A DNA stretch of 43,394 nt from Bowdeniella nasicola (GCF_001907295.1 NZ_MQVR01000012.1:1-43394), one strand, 5' to 3'. Numbered from the stretch's first letter, positions 28,969-37,889 are shown. Numbers and translations are program-made. The notes: generated from the sequence alone by a model not told the origin.

Positions 28969-30495
28969 ATGAGAGACAACCGCGACAACGAACGCGACGA
29001 CCGCGTAGCGTACGAGGGCAACGAGACGTCCTCCCCCTACGACACTGCCCCGGCAGACGACCGCATGCCCGAGTTCCGTCCCCCGGACGAGACCTTCGAG
29101 CGTGACGATGTCTACGGCGCCTTCCCGACCGAGGGCGAAACGCCCGCGCCGGAGGCCGCCCCGCCCGCCGAGGATGCCGGCGCCCCGATGCCGGTTCCGC
29201 CCGCCGTGCCGCCGGCCGGCGAGGACACGGGCCGTTTTGAGCCGCACTTCCACCCGGACAATATTCGCGCGCGTGACTCCCGCGCGGAGGTAGCGCCGGA
29301 GTTTTCCGAGCCCGGCGAGGCTCCGCTGCCCGAGACTGCCCGCCCGCACGACGAGCCGGCACCCGACGCCCCGGTCGCCGACGAGCCGGTGTTCGAGGCC
29401 CCCGCTGCCAATGAGCCCGAGCTGAGCGAGCACCGCTCTGCGAGCGTGCTCGATTCGGATGAGCCCCAGGCGCCGGTTGTCGACCACGTCGACGCCCCCG
29501 CTGACGAGCCGGTCGAAGAGGCCACCGATAAGGCCGCGTTCGCGGGCCCGGGCGCCGTCGCGGCCGGCACCGCACACGTGGCCGAGGCCGACGAGGCTGG
29601 CGTCGAGGAGGACTCGCCGTTGACCGCGCGTCGCGCCGAACCGGCGGAGGCCTCCCCGTGGAGCCGCGCCTCCTCCTATGGCGGCACCGCCGAGGTCGCC
29701 GACATCGAGGACGACGGCAAGGCCCACGCCCGCACCGACGACGATGTCGAGTCGACGATGGTGCGCCGCACGAGCCTGTGGAACAGCGAGTCGGGCGACG
29801 ACGCACCGGCGTCCTACGCCCCCGGCGCCGCCGCCGCGGGCGCTGCCGCTGTGGGAACCGGGGCCGCCGGTGCCGCGGGCACCGCCGATCCGGCCACGAC
29901 GTCGAGCGAGCCGCTCACCCAAACCTACAAACCCCACGATCCCGCCTCCCGCTACGAGGACGACATCCTCGCGGGCGAAGAGCTCGAGGCCCCGCGCTCG
30001 CGCGTCGGCGCCCACATCGCGTCGATCTTCCTCGTCCTCCTGCTGGCCCCGATCGCCTGGTACCTCATCGCTGACGCCGGCGCGCGTTTCACGCTCGCCT
30101 CGAACGCGCCGTGGGAGACGGGCACGATCAACCCCGCCGCCATCGGTGAGATGGTCGGCGGTCTCCTGCTCGTCGTTCTCATCGCGATCCTGGTAAAGGC
30201 GTCCTCCGTCGGCGCGTGGATTACGGGCGCACTACTCTCGATCGTCGGCGCGGCCTACGTTGTCGCTCCCGGCATGCTGAAGGACTTCTCGACAGGCCCG
30301 CTGGACAAGATCTCGGACCTGCACCAGATCGGCGCGAACGCTGCCCACCACTTCCTCGCCGACGTCTCGACGGGCCGCATGCTCGCCTACGGCGTCGCGC
30401 TCCTGCTCGCGGGCTACATCTCGCACGCGGCTCGCCGCGCCGGCCGCCGGGGCGAACGCCTCCAGGCCGCCTTCGAACGCCGCGTCGGACACTAA
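28969..30495 (+). CDS. Membrane protein with a long acidic disordered N-terminus
   Basis: 508 residues, with GGGAGAA six bases before the ATG. Residues 1 to about 340 are Pro/Ala/Asp/Glu-rich and predicted disordered, with many DEP and EAP repeats and a short Ala/Gly run. Four membrane helices follow: IASIFLVLLLAPIAWYLIA, MVGGLLLVVLIAILV, WITGALLSIVGAAYVV and MLAYGVALLLAGYISHA, and a basic tail. No enzymatic motif is seen. A strong terminator follows, so it seems monocistronic. The function is unknown; in Actinobacteria such architectures occur at the cell pole or division site, but nothing here proves that. Confidence 0.75.
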   Translation: MRDNRDNERDDRVAYEGNETSSPYDTAPADDRMPEFRPPDETFERDDVYGAFPTEGETPAPEAAPPAEDAGAPMPVPPAVPPAGEDTGRFEPHFHPDNIRARDSRAEVAPEFSEPGEAPLPETARPHDEPAPDAPVADEPVFEAPAANEPELSEHRSASVLDSDEPQAPVVDHVDAPADEPVEEATDKAAFAGPGAVAAGTAHVAEADEAGVEEDSPLTARRAEPAEASPWSRASSYGGTAEVADIEDDGKAHARTDDDVESTMVRRTSLWNSESGDDAPASYAPGAAAAGAAAVGTGAAGAAGTADPATTSSEPLTQTYKPHDPASRYEDDILAGEELEAPRSRVGAHIASIFLVLLLAPIAWYLIADAGARFTLASNAPWETGTINPAAIGEMVGGLLLVVLIAILVKASSVGAWITGALLSIVGAAYVVAPGMLKDFSTGPLDKISDLHQIGANAAHHFLADVSTGRMLAYGVALLLAGYISHAARRAGRRGERLQAAFERRVGH

Positions 30496-30514
30496 GTCAC
30501 CTCCCCTACCACCG

Positions 30515-30547
30515 AAAGTGCCCGGGCCCGCAAGGTCCGGGCACTTT
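30515..30547 (+). terminator. Intrinsic terminator
   Basis: AAAGTGCCCGG and CCGGGCACTTT form an 11-bp perfect stem with an 11-base loop, directly after the membrane protein gene. The flanking A and T runs would let it work in both directions, though the T run is only three long. Confidence 0.75.
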
Positions 30548-30647
30548 CCTGCTGTCTGCACCACGCGGTGTTTACGTCCCCGCTATCTGCGGGTCATTCT
30601 CGTTGCCTACGGTCAGGGCGCCACGTCCCCTCACCGAAAGGTCGATC

Positions 30648-32891
30648 ATGGCCCGCCCTCACCGGCTCCTCGCGGCGGCCAGTGCCGCGCTCCTCTTCGC
30701 CATCATTCCCCTCTCTAGCGTCGCAAGCCCGGATGCCGCCCGCCCCGGCGTCGAGTCCCCCGCACTCGTCTCTACTCTTGATCATCCGACGATCGTCGAC
30801 GGCGCCACCGTCCCGCGCGAGGCCGCTGCCGGTTTCCGTGTCCTGCCCTACCTGCAGCGCCCCGCGGCAACCGAGATGACGATCAACTTCTTCACCGAGC
30901 TCGGCTCCGACGCCGAGCTCGTCGTGACCGGCCCAGGCCTTCCCGCCGACGGCTACCGAGCAACGATCATCGGCGAGGCGAACCCGGTCAATGAATACCA
31001 GGACTCCGAACTCGCCCAGGGAGACCTCACGCGTGGCAAGGAGCTCGTTGCGAAGCAGGGCAGCTGGATCCGCGCGAATGCGCCGGTCAAGTACAGCCAC
31101 CGCATCACCGGCCTCACCCCCAAGTCGACTTACGCCTATGCGGTCATCGTCGACGACTACCGGCATGACGCACAGTTCACGACGCTGCCCGCCAAGGGCA
31201 CAACAATCACCGAGCCGTTGCACCTCATCGCGTTTTCCGATACTGAAACGGACCCGATCGGTCGCGTCACCTACCGCGAATGGGTGAAGTCTCCGCTCGC
31301 CGAGGGCTCCGAAGAGCGTCCCGCGCCGGGCTCGGCCTGGGACGAGAAATTCGGTTCCTCCACGCGCGATGGCGACCACGCCCTGAACTACGCCATCACC
31401 GAGGATCGGGCCCAAGAGCTCAATAACTCCCTGATCGCGCAGGCGAAGCCGGACCTCATCTTGTTGCCTGGCGATCTCGCCGAGCGCGGCTCGAGCCAGA
31501 CCCACTGGGATGAGTGGTTCCGCTACTTCGCGGGCGATAAGGGGCATGTGCTTGACTCGATCCCGATCGTCACCGCCCTGGGCAACCACGAGGTCTACGG
31601 CTACGGCAAGCCCGAGGATCGCTCCCTTGTCGTGCGCGCCCGCGCCGCCTACAACCAAAACTTTGACACGTTCGGATCAACCAATCCCGAGTATCTGGAT
31701 GCCTACCACCGCGTCGACTACGGTCCCGTCACGATCATCACGCTCGATGCGACAAATGGTTCGGCGGACCAGAGCCCGGGTAAGACCCCACCGGAGATGG
31801 CCTCCCGTGGGACCGATAAGAACCTGACGCCCCAGCAGTACGGCACCGACACCCAAAACTCGTTCACGTTCGCCGAGTACGCGCGCGATTTCCCGGCGGC
31901 CGTCGCGGCGGGCTGGTTCCCTACCGGCACGGATCCGAACACGCCAGACCAGCCGGACTTCATGCCCGGTTCCAAACAGTACGCCTGGGCCGCGGCCCAG
32001 CTCGCCGACGCCCGCGCCGCGGGCCAGATAATCCTCGTGCAGTGGCATCACGTCGCCTACTCCAACGGCGTGCACGGCACCCCGATGGGCCATGAGTCGC
32101 CCGATGGCCAGCCCGGCACCCCGATGCGCCATCTGCAGCCACTGCTCGAAAAGTACGATGTCGCCGCGGTTTTCTCTGGCCACGATGAGACGTTCCAGGC
32201 GTCCTATGTCGACGAGGCCGGCGATGGCACCGGCGTCTATCACTGGGATGTCGGCGTCGCCTCCGACGGGCTGCGCGGCGAGAAGATGATCAAGACCGCC
32301 GACGGTACGTATGAGCCGCTCGGCTTCAACACACACTCGGTGTGGATGGCCCAGCGGGACGAGCCCGAGCTGTGGCGCACGAACGATGCGGGCGTGAAGC
32401 ACCTCGTCGCCGGTGGTAAGCACTACGGGCACCTCGATATCCGCATCGCGCCGTACGACGGCCCCGCCCTCGACTCGGGCGTCATGCCGGCCGCGGCGAT
32501 GACGATGACGCCGGTGTCGATGTTCCCGATCCTCGCCGACGATTATTCGCTGAAGACGGTCGAGCGCCGCGAGATGGTCTCGGGCCAGTTCACGGTCTAC
32601 CTCGACGCGGCGGGCTCGCCGCTCGCGGGTAAGCCGTCCGATGAGCCGACCCCGGAGCCGACGGCAGAACCGACCGAGGAACCCACTGAGGGGCCGACGG
32701 CGGCGCCGACCGACGAGCCCACGACGCCGGCTCCGAGCGGGGGCGCCCCGACGACGCCGGCGCCGCAGCAGCCGGGACCGTCCATGCCAATCACGGGTAG
32801 CAACGCGCTCGCGTTCGTCGCGCTCGCGGCAGCGCTAGCCGCGTCGGGCCTCATGCTTCGCGCGACATCCGCCCGCCACCGCATCGGCTAG
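30648..32891 (+). CDS. Cell-wall-anchored purple-acid-phosphatase-like phosphoesterase
   Basis: 747 residues; start 30648 with GAAAGG eight bases upstream. Sec signal peptide (MARPHRLLAAASAALLFA...), an N-terminal fibronectin-like domain (about 60-180), then the calcineurin-like fold: FSDTETD near 200, LPGDLAERG near 275, GNHEVYGYG near 310, WHHVAYSN, and SGHDETFQASY. These metal ligands mark a purple-acid-type phosphatase. A Pro/Thr/Glu stalk (EPTPEPT-type repeats, about 665-705) crosses the wall, then MPITG, a hydrophobic helix and a basic end form an LPXTG-like sorting signal for a sortase. A terminator follows. Probably an extracellular phosphate scavenger. Intact. Confidence 0.85.
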   Translation: MARPHRLLAAASAALLFAIIPLSSVASPDAARPGVESPALVSTLDHPTIVDGATVPREAAAGFRVLPYLQRPAATEMTINFFTELGSDAELVVTGPGLPADGYRATIIGEANPVNEYQDSELAQGDLTRGKELVAKQGSWIRANAPVKYSHRITGLTPKSTYAYAVIVDDYRHDAQFTTLPAKGTTITEPLHLIAFSDTETDPIGRVTYREWVKSPLAEGSEERPAPGSAWDEKFGSSTRDGDHALNYAITEDRAQELNNSLIAQAKPDLILLPGDLAERGSSQTHWDEWFRYFAGDKGHVLDSIPIVTALGNHEVYGYGKPEDRSLVVRARAAYNQNFDTFGSTNPEYLDAYHRVDYGPVTIITLDATNGSADQSPGKTPPEMASRGTDKNLTPQQYGTDTQNSFTFAEYARDFPAAVAAGWFPTGTDPNTPDQPDFMPGSKQYAWAAAQLADARAAGQIILVQWHHVAYSNGVHGTPMGHESPDGQPGTPMRHLQPLLEKYDVAAVFSGHDETFQASYVDEAGDGTGVYHWDVGVASDGLRGEKMIKTADGTYEPLGFNTHSVWMAQRDEPELWRTNDAGVKHLVAGGKHYGHLDIRIAPYDGPALDSGVMPAAAMTMTPVSMFPILADDYSLKTVERREMVSGQFTVYLDAAGSPLAGKPSDEPTPEPTAEPTEEPTEGPTAAPTDEPTTPAPSGGAPTTPAPQQPGPSMPITGSNALAFVALAAALAASGLMLRATSARHRIG

Positions 32892-32906
32892 CGCGGCTAG
32901 CATCCG

Positions 32907-32939
32907 AAGGCGCCCCGAGCCAACCGGCCGGGGCGCCTT
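32907..32939 (+). terminator. Intrinsic terminator-like hairpin
   Basis: AAGGCGCCCCG and CGGGGCGCCTT form an 11-bp stem with an 11-base loop, 16 bases after the phosphoesterase stop. Only two T follow the stem, as is common in high-GC Actinobacteria. Confidence 0.65.
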
Positions 32940-33011
32940 CTGGTCAGTCCCCCCACGTGAGACACGGGTGGACACGACCGCCCTCGGCGCGCACAATAGT
33001 GAGCTGTACCA

Positions 33012-33027
33012 CGTGTTCGCGATCACA
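33012..33027. promoter_or_regulatory. Possible Crp/GlxR site before acs
   Basis: CGTGTTCGCGATCACA agrees with TGTGA-N6-TCACA at 8 of 10 defined positions and lies 14 bases before the acs start codon. acs genes are classical Crp targets and a crp gene is 3.6 kb downstream. Position relative to the transcription start is unknown. Confidence 0.4.
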
Positions 33028-33041
33028 AATCGGAGTTTTGT

Positions 33042-34997
33042 ATGTCCCACGATGCCCCCGTCGCACCCGAAACGTTCGCCCCGTCGGATGAGATCCGCCG
33101 CAACGCCGTCGCAACGCAGGAGCTGTTCGATCGCGCGAAGGAAGATCGAGAAGGGTTCTGGGCCGAGATTGCACGCGAATACCTCACGTGGGATACCGAT
33201 TTCACCGAGGTTCTGAACTGGTCGAATGCTCCGAAGGCGTTATGGTTCGCCGACGGGAAGCTCAACGCCTGCTATAACGCGGTCGACCGGCACGTCGAGG
33301 CCGGACTCGGTGATCGAATCGCCCTGCATTTCGAGGCGGAAGACGGCAGGAGCGAGGACTACACCTACGCGCGGTTGAAAGACGAGGTCTCGCAGGCCGC
33401 GAACGCGCTTGTCGAACTCGGAGTCAAGACCGGCGACCGCGTCGCAATCTACCTGCCGATGGGCCCGATCGCGATCATCTCGATGCTCGCCTGCGCCCGC
33501 CTCGGCGCCCCGCACTCGGTCGTTTTCGGCGGTTTTTCTGCCGACGCACTGCACTCGCGCATTCTCGACGCCGGTGCCCGTGTCGTCATCACCTCTGACG
33601 GACAGTTCCGCGGCGGTAAAGCCCTGCCGCTGAAGCTCGCCGTTGACAACGCGATCGCGGGCGGTGATACTCCTGTCGAACATGTGCTCGTCTACCAGCG
33701 CACCGGGATGGACGTGAACTGGAACGACGACGTCGATATCTGGTGGCACGAGACCGTCCCGAACCAGTCGACGGAGCACGCCCCCGTGATCGTCGACGCG
33801 GAGCATCCGCTGTTCATCCTGTACACCTCGGGCACCACGGGTAAGCCGAAGGGTGTCGTCCACACGACGGGCGGCTACCTCACGCAGGCCGCGTTCACGC
33901 ACAAAAACGTTTTCGATGTCCACCCCGAGTCGGACGTCTACTGGTGCACCGCCGACGTCGGCTGGATCACCGGCCACACCTACGTCACGTACGGCCCGCT
34001 CGTGAACGCGACGACGCAGGTCGTCTACGAGGGCACGCCCGCCACGCCCGACAAGGGCCGCTGGTGGCAGATCATCGAAAAGTACGGCGTCACGATCTTC
34101 TACACGGCGCCGACCGCGATCCGCACGTGCATGAAGTGGGGCGAGGAATTCCCGAACGCGCACGACCTATCAACGCTGCGCATCCTCGGCACGGTCGGCG
34201 AGCCGATCAACCCCGAGGCGTGGCTGTGGTACCACCGCGTCATCGGCGCCGAGCGCTGCCCCATTGTCGACACGTGGTGGCAGACGGAGACCGGCGGCAT
34301 CATGATCAGCCCGCTGCCCGGCATCACCGCCACCAAGCCCGGCTCCGCCCAGCGCCCGCTGCCCGGCATCAGCGTCGAAATCTTCGACAACCTCGGCGAA
34401 GAGATCACCGACGAAACCCCCGGCCTGCTCGTCCTGACCGAGCCGTGGCCCGCCATGCTGCGCGGCATTTGGGGCGACAACGAACGCTTCAACGAGACGT
34501 ACTGGGCGCGCTTTGAGGGCGTCTACTTCGCCGGCGACGGCGCGCGCTATGACGAGGATGGCGACGTCTGGCTGCTCGGCCGCGTTGACGATGTCATGAA
34601 CGTCTCCGGCCACCGGCTATCGACCGCCGAGATCGAATCAGCGCTCGTCGCCCACGACGCGGTCGCGGAGGCCGCCGTCGTCGGCGCGAAGGACGATACG
34701 ACCGGCCAGGCCGTCGTCGCCTTCGTCATCCTGCGCGAGGAATACCTCGCCCAGGCCGATGAGGAGGGCGAGGGCGCCGACCTCGTCGCGACGCTGCGCG
34801 AGCACGTTCGCAAGGAGATCGGCCCGATCGCCAAACCCCGCGACATCCTCATCGTGCCCGAGCTGCCGAAGACCCGCTCCGGCAAGATCATGCGCCGGCT
34901 GCTGCGCGACGTCGCCGAAAACCGTGAGATCGGTGACGTCACGACGCTCGCCGACTCCTCGGTGATGGACCTCATCTCCAAGGGCCTTGCCACCTAA
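33042..34997 (+). CDS. acs: Acetyl-CoA synthetase
   Basis: 651 residues, the standard length. It activates acetate to acetyl-AMP and then acetyl-CoA. Visible are the AMP-binding P-loop YTSGTTGKPKG near 263, the WWQTETGG motif near 412, the hinge region GRVDDVMNVSGHR near 520, and the C-terminal PKTRSGKIMRR, whose Lys is the usual reversible acetylation site. GGAG lies seven bases before the ATG, behind a possible Crp site. It lies in the same order relative to the alpha/beta hydrolase, nth and crp as acs does in M. tuberculosis. Intact. Confidence 0.96.
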   Translation: MSHDAPVAPETFAPSDEIRRNAVATQELFDRAKEDREGFWAEIAREYLTWDTDFTEVLNWSNAPKALWFADGKLNACYNAVDRHVEAGLGDRIALHFEAEDGRSEDYTYARLKDEVSQAANALVELGVKTGDRVAIYLPMGPIAIISMLACARLGAPHSVVFGGFSADALHSRILDAGARVVITSDGQFRGGKALPLKLAVDNAIAGGDTPVEHVLVYQRTGMDVNWNDDVDIWWHETVPNQSTEHAPVIVDAEHPLFILYTSGTTGKPKGVVHTTGGYLTQAAFTHKNVFDVHPESDVYWCTADVGWITGHTYVTYGPLVNATTQVVYEGTPATPDKGRWWQIIEKYGVTIFYTAPTAIRTCMKWGEEFPNAHDLSTLRILGTVGEPINPEAWLWYHRVIGAERCPIVDTWWQTETGGIMISPLPGITATKPGSAQRPLPGISVEIFDNLGEEITDETPGLLVLTEPWPAMLRGIWGDNERFNETYWARFEGVYFAGDGARYDEDGDVWLLGRVDDVMNVSGHRLSTAEIESALVAHDAVAEAAVVGAKDDTTGQAVVAFVILREEYLAQADEEGEGADLVATLREHVRKEIGPIAKPRDILIVPELPKTRSGKIMRRLLRDVAENREIGDVTTLADSSVMDLISKGLAT

Positions 34998-35031
34998 CCT
35001 TCGTCCTACGGCCCGGCCAGCTCCTCTGCGG

Positions 35032-35037
35032 TAGCCT
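35032..35037 (+). promoter_or_regulatory. -10 element of a probable leaderless transcript
   Basis: TAGCCT fits TANNNT and ends seven bases before the GTG start at 35045, with no Shine-Dalgarno sequence. This places the transcription start at or next to the start codon. Confidence 0.45.
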
Positions 35038-35044
35038 CGCTTAA

Positions 35045-35923
35045 GTGAGTGAATCCGCCGATCTTTTGCATGCACCCGGGCCGTGGTCGCATCGTTTCCT
35101 CGACGCGAACGGCGCCCGCCTCCATACCGTGACAGCGGGTTTTGATCCGACATCCACGCCGCAGCGCGTCGTGATCCTGCTGCATTCCTTCCCGCAGCAC
35201 TGGTACGCCTGGCGCGAAGTGCTCGCTGCGGCCGGAGACCTCGACTGCGCGATGGTCGCGGTCGATCTGCGCGGCTATGGCGCCTCCGATAATCCGCCGA
35301 GCCGGTTTTCGATCCCGACGCTCGCTTCGGACGTCGTCGGCGTCGTCTCGGTGCTCGGCGCGCGCGAAGCGATCGTCGTCGGCCACGGCCTCGGCGGCGT
35401 CGTCGCCCGCGCCGCGGCCGCCTACTACCCGGACGTCATCCGCCACGTCGTCGCGGTTTCCTCACCGCATCCGGCGCGCTGGCGCCTGGCCCGCTCCCGC
35501 CATCTCGCGCGCATCGCGCCCGCCGTCCTTACGCCCGTCCTCGCCGAGCGCGGCCTCACGTCGGGCACGACGGTCTCCCTCGTCATCAACGAGCTGACCG
35601 ACGAGTCCTCCCCCACCCGCCCCGCGTCCTATTCCTATACCGACGCGCTGCGCTCCCCGTTCGCCGCGCGCTGCGCCCTCGAACAACTCCGCTGGCTCAT
35701 CCGCTCGCGCCGCCGCCCCTCGGGCCGCCAGTTCCTCGCCGAACTCGAGCGCGCCTACTGGATCGTGCCCGTCACCGAGATTTGCGGTCAGCGCGACGCC
35801 CTGTGGGATCCGAGTTCGTTTTCCGACGACGCCCGCGTCTCGCCCGGCGGCCATTTCCTGCCCGAAGAGGACCCGGACACGATCCTTACCGCGTTGCGCG
35901 CCGCGCTCTCGGACTTCAGCTAA
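35045..35923 (+). CDS. Alpha/beta hydrolase (EphE-like) without a recognisable nucleophile
   Basis: 292 residues, GTG start. Fold landmarks of the epoxide-hydrolase-like group are clear: oxyanion segment LLHSFPQHWYAW near 45-56, VDLRGYGASDNP near 73, GQRDALWDP with the acid, and GGHFLPEEDP with the catalytic His. At the nucleophile elbow, however, the sequence is VVGHGLGG: Gly 115 stands where Ser or Asp is expected. Either this member works by another mechanism or has a binding role. It sits between acs and nth, as ephE (Rv3670) does in M. tuberculosis. Its stop overlaps the nth stop in CTAA. Confidence 0.82.
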   Translation: MSESADLLHAPGPWSHRFLDANGARLHTVTAGFDPTSTPQRVVILLHSFPQHWYAWREVLAAAGDLDCAMVAVDLRGYGASDNPPSRFSIPTLASDVVGVVSVLGAREAIVVGHGLGGVVARAAAAYYPDVIRHVVAVSSPHPARWRLARSRHLARIAPAVLTPVLAERGLTSGTTVSLVINELTDESSPTRPASYSYTDALRSPFAARCALEQLRWLIRSRRRPSGRQFLAELERAYWIVPVTEICGQRDALWDPSSFSDDARVSPGGHFLPEEDPDTILTALRAALSDFS

Positions 35924-36543
35924 ACCCCGATTCGCGGGCAGAGCTCGCTGAGCGGGCACGCCTCGCAGTCGGGTTTGCGCGCGGTGCAGCAGCGCCGCCC
36001 GTGAAAGATCAGCCGGTGGCAGGCATCGGTCCACCGCTCCTTGGGCAACTCGGCCATGAGGTCGCGCTCGACCTTCACCGGGTCCGTATTCTTCGTCAGC
36101 CCCAGGCGGCGGGAGAGCCGCCCGACGTGCGTATCGACGGTGATGCCCGGGATCCCGAACGCGTTTCCGAGCACGACGTTCGCCGTCTTGCGTCCCACTC
36201 CCGGTAGCGACACGAGCGCATCCAAGGAGTCCGGCATGTCGCCGGAAAACTCGGCCACGAGCCGGCCCGACAGCTCGATCAGCGACGTGGTCTTCGCCCG
36301 GAAGAACCCGAGGGGCCGCAAGATCTCCTCCACGTCCGCACGCCCCGCGCTCGCGAGGTCGGCCGGCCTCGGATAGCGGTTGAACAGCTCGGGCGTCACC
36401 TGATTGACGCGCACGTCGGTCGTCTGTGCCGAGAGGACCGTCGCGACGAGCAGCTGAAATGGCGAGGCGAAATCGAGCTCGCAATGGGCATCGGGATACG
36501 TCTCGATGAGGATATCGTCGATCGCTACGGCCCGTTCACTCAT
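35920..36543 (-). CDS. nth: Endonuclease III (bifunctional DNA glycosylase/AP lyase)
   Basis: 207 residues. The helix-hairpin-helix LPGVGRKTA contains catalytic Lys 119, and VDTHV contains Asp 137. The 4Fe-4S ligands are Cys 186, 193, 196 and 202 (C-x6-C-x2-C-x5-C). It removes oxidised pyrimidines and cuts abasic sites in base excision repair. It is divergent from crp, about 135 bases apart, an arrangement conserved in Actinobacteria. Intact. Confidence 0.95.
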   Translation of the reverse strand: MSERAVAIDDILIETYPDAHCELDFASPFQLLVATVLSAQTTDVRVNQVTPELFNRYPRPADLASAGRADVEEILRPLGFFRAKTTSLIELSGRLVAEFSGDMPDSLDALVSLPGVGRKTANVVLGNAFGIPGITVDTHVGRLSRRLGLTKNTDPVKVERDLMAELPKERWTDACHRLIFHGRRCCTARKPDCEACPLSELCPRIGV

Positions 36544-36604
36544 GGCGCCAGCCTAACTTTCGGGCACGAAAATGCGCATCTTCGGCCAATTTCGCGCCAT
36601 CCGC

Positions 36605-36610
36605 TATGAT
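36605..36610 (+). promoter_or_regulatory. -10 element of the crp promoter
   Basis: TATGAT, close to the consensus TATAAT, lies 70 bases before the crp GTG start. The -35 region is not clear. A start near 36617 would leave a leader of about 60 bases with the palindrome at 36642 inside it. Confidence 0.5.
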
Positions 36611-36641
36611 CTGAGTGCTTGATCTCACATCACGTGACACA

Positions 36642-36662
36642 ATGTGATGTGTCCAATCACAT
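36642..36662. promoter_or_regulatory. Palindromic operator in the crp leader
   Basis: ATGTGAT-N7-ATCACAT is a perfect 7-bp inverted repeat, with further TCACAT, CACGTG and GTGACAC elements just upstream (36625-36641). The halves look like Crp half-sites (TGTGA/TCACA), but their spacing is three bases wider than the canonical N6. Autoregulation by the encoded Crp is likely but not shown. Confidence 0.5.
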
Positions 36663-36679
36663 CGGAGAAATGGAGCTAC

Positions 36680-37360
36680 GTGGACGAGAACATGATCAGA
36701 TCTGTTCCGCTCTTCTCCGCGTTGAATGCTGAAGACCAGGACGAGCTGCGCTCGATGATGTCTGAAGTGTCCCTGCGTCGCGGAGAAAAGCTATTCAACG
36801 AGGGCGATAAGGGTGACCGGCTCTACCTCATCGTCGAAGGCAAGGTGAAGCTGGGCCACACCTCCGGAGACGGCCGAGACAACCTGATCGCGGTCCTTGG
36901 CCCCGGCGAGATGATCGGCGAACTCACCCTGTTCGATCCGGGCCCGCGCTCGACGACGGCGACCGCTGTGGCGGCCACCCGCATGATGGAATTGGACCAC
37001 GACGGCATGATGCGTTTCATCGACGCCCATCCGGAGCTGTCCAAGCACATGCTGAAGGCCCTCGCGCAGCGCCTGCGCCGCACGAACAACGCGCTCGCGG
37101 ACCTCGTCTTCTCGGACGTTCCCGGCCGCGTCGCCAAGGCCCTGCTGGACCTCGCCGATCGCTTCGGCCACGCGGGAGCCGATGGCACCGTCCACGTCCC
37201 GCACGACCTCACCCAAGAAGAGCTCGCCCAGCTCGTTGGCGCCTCCCGCGAGACCGTCAACAAGTCGCTCGCCGAATTCGGTTCGCGCGGCTGGCTCGCT
37301 CTGGAAAACCGCGGCGTCCACCTGCTCGACATCGAGCGCCTGCGCCGTCGCGCCCGCTAA
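36680..37360 (+). CDS. crp: Crp/GlxR-type transcription regulator
   Basis: 226 residues from the GTG at 36680, which has GGAG at a good distance; M. tuberculosis Crp is 224. The cyclic-nucleotide-binding barrel (EGDKGDRLYLIVEGKVKL, then the phosphate-binding GEMIGELTLFDPGPRSTTA, about 70-90) leads to the dimer helix and the winged HTH with LTQEELAQLVGASRETVNK near 175-193. It is a global cAMP-responsive regulator of carbon metabolism in Actinobacteria. It has its own promoter and terminator. Intact. Confidence 0.93.
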   Translation: MDENMIRSVPLFSALNAEDQDELRSMMSEVSLRRGEKLFNEGDKGDRLYLIVEGKVKLGHTSGDGRDNLIAVLGPGEMIGELTLFDPGPRSTTATAVAATRMMELDHDGMMRFIDAHPELSKHMLKALAQRLRRTNNALADLVFSDVPGRVAKALLDLADRFGHAGADGTVHVPHDLTQEELAQLVGASRETVNKSLAEFGSRGWLALENRGVHLLDIERLRRRAR

Positions 37361-37370
37361 GACGCAAGCG

Positions 37371-37413
37371 TTCGGCCCCCGCCCAGTTTCTGGTGCGGGG
37401 GCCGAAACGTTTT
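37371..37413 (+). terminator. Intrinsic terminator of crp
   Basis: TTCGGCCCCCG and CGGGGGCCGAA form an 11-bp stem with a 14-base loop, followed by ACGTTTTT. This is the clearest Rho-independent terminator in the window. Confidence 0.88.
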
Positions 37414-37421
37414 TAGGGAGG

Positions 37422-37889
37422 CTAGTTCGTCGCGACGACGATTTCGACCTCGACGGGAGCGCCGAGCGGCAGCGCGGCCACGCCGACGGCGGCGCGGGCG
37501 TGCGTGCCGGCCTCACCGAACACGTCGCCGAGGAGGTTGGAGGCGCCGTTGATGACGCCCGGCTGGCCGGTGAACGACGGCGCCGAGGCCACGAATCCGG
37601 TGACCTTGACGACGCGCGTGATCTTATCAATTCCGCCGGCCAGATCGGCCGCGGCGGCGATCGCGTTCAGCGCGCACACGCGGGCGGCGTCGGCGGCGTC
37701 CTCCGGGCTCACATCATCGCCGACGATGCCCGTCGCGGTGAGTTCGCCCGCGCGCAGCGGCAGCTGGCCGGAGGTGTAGATCAGGTCGCCGTGCTGCACG
37801 GCCGGGACGTAGGCGGCGACGGGGACGGCCACCGCCGGCAGCTCGATACCGAGCTCGGCTAGGCGCTCGCTAGGGGTCTTTTCGCTCAT
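37422..37889 (-). CDS. ridA: RidA-family enamine/imine deaminase
   Basis: 155 residues. It has the YjgF/RidA fold, with YTSGQLPL near 39, ALNAIAAAADLAGGIDKITRVVKVTGFVAS, and GTHARAAVGVAALPLGAPVEVE near 128, where the arginine of the family active site is present. It destroys reactive 2-aminoacrylate from PLP enzymes. It starts in the stop of the DUF4177 gene upstream (ATGA-type overlap) and forms an operon with it, as in mycobacteria (Rv3678c/Rv3678A). Confidence 0.88.
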   Translation of the reverse strand: MSEKTPSERLAELGIELPAVAVPVAAYVPAVQHGDLIYTSGQLPLRAGELTATGIVGDDVSPEDAADAARVCALNAIAAAADLAGGIDKITRVVKVTGFVASAPSFTGQPGVINGASNLLGDVFGEAGTHARAAVGVAALPLGAPVEVEIVVATN

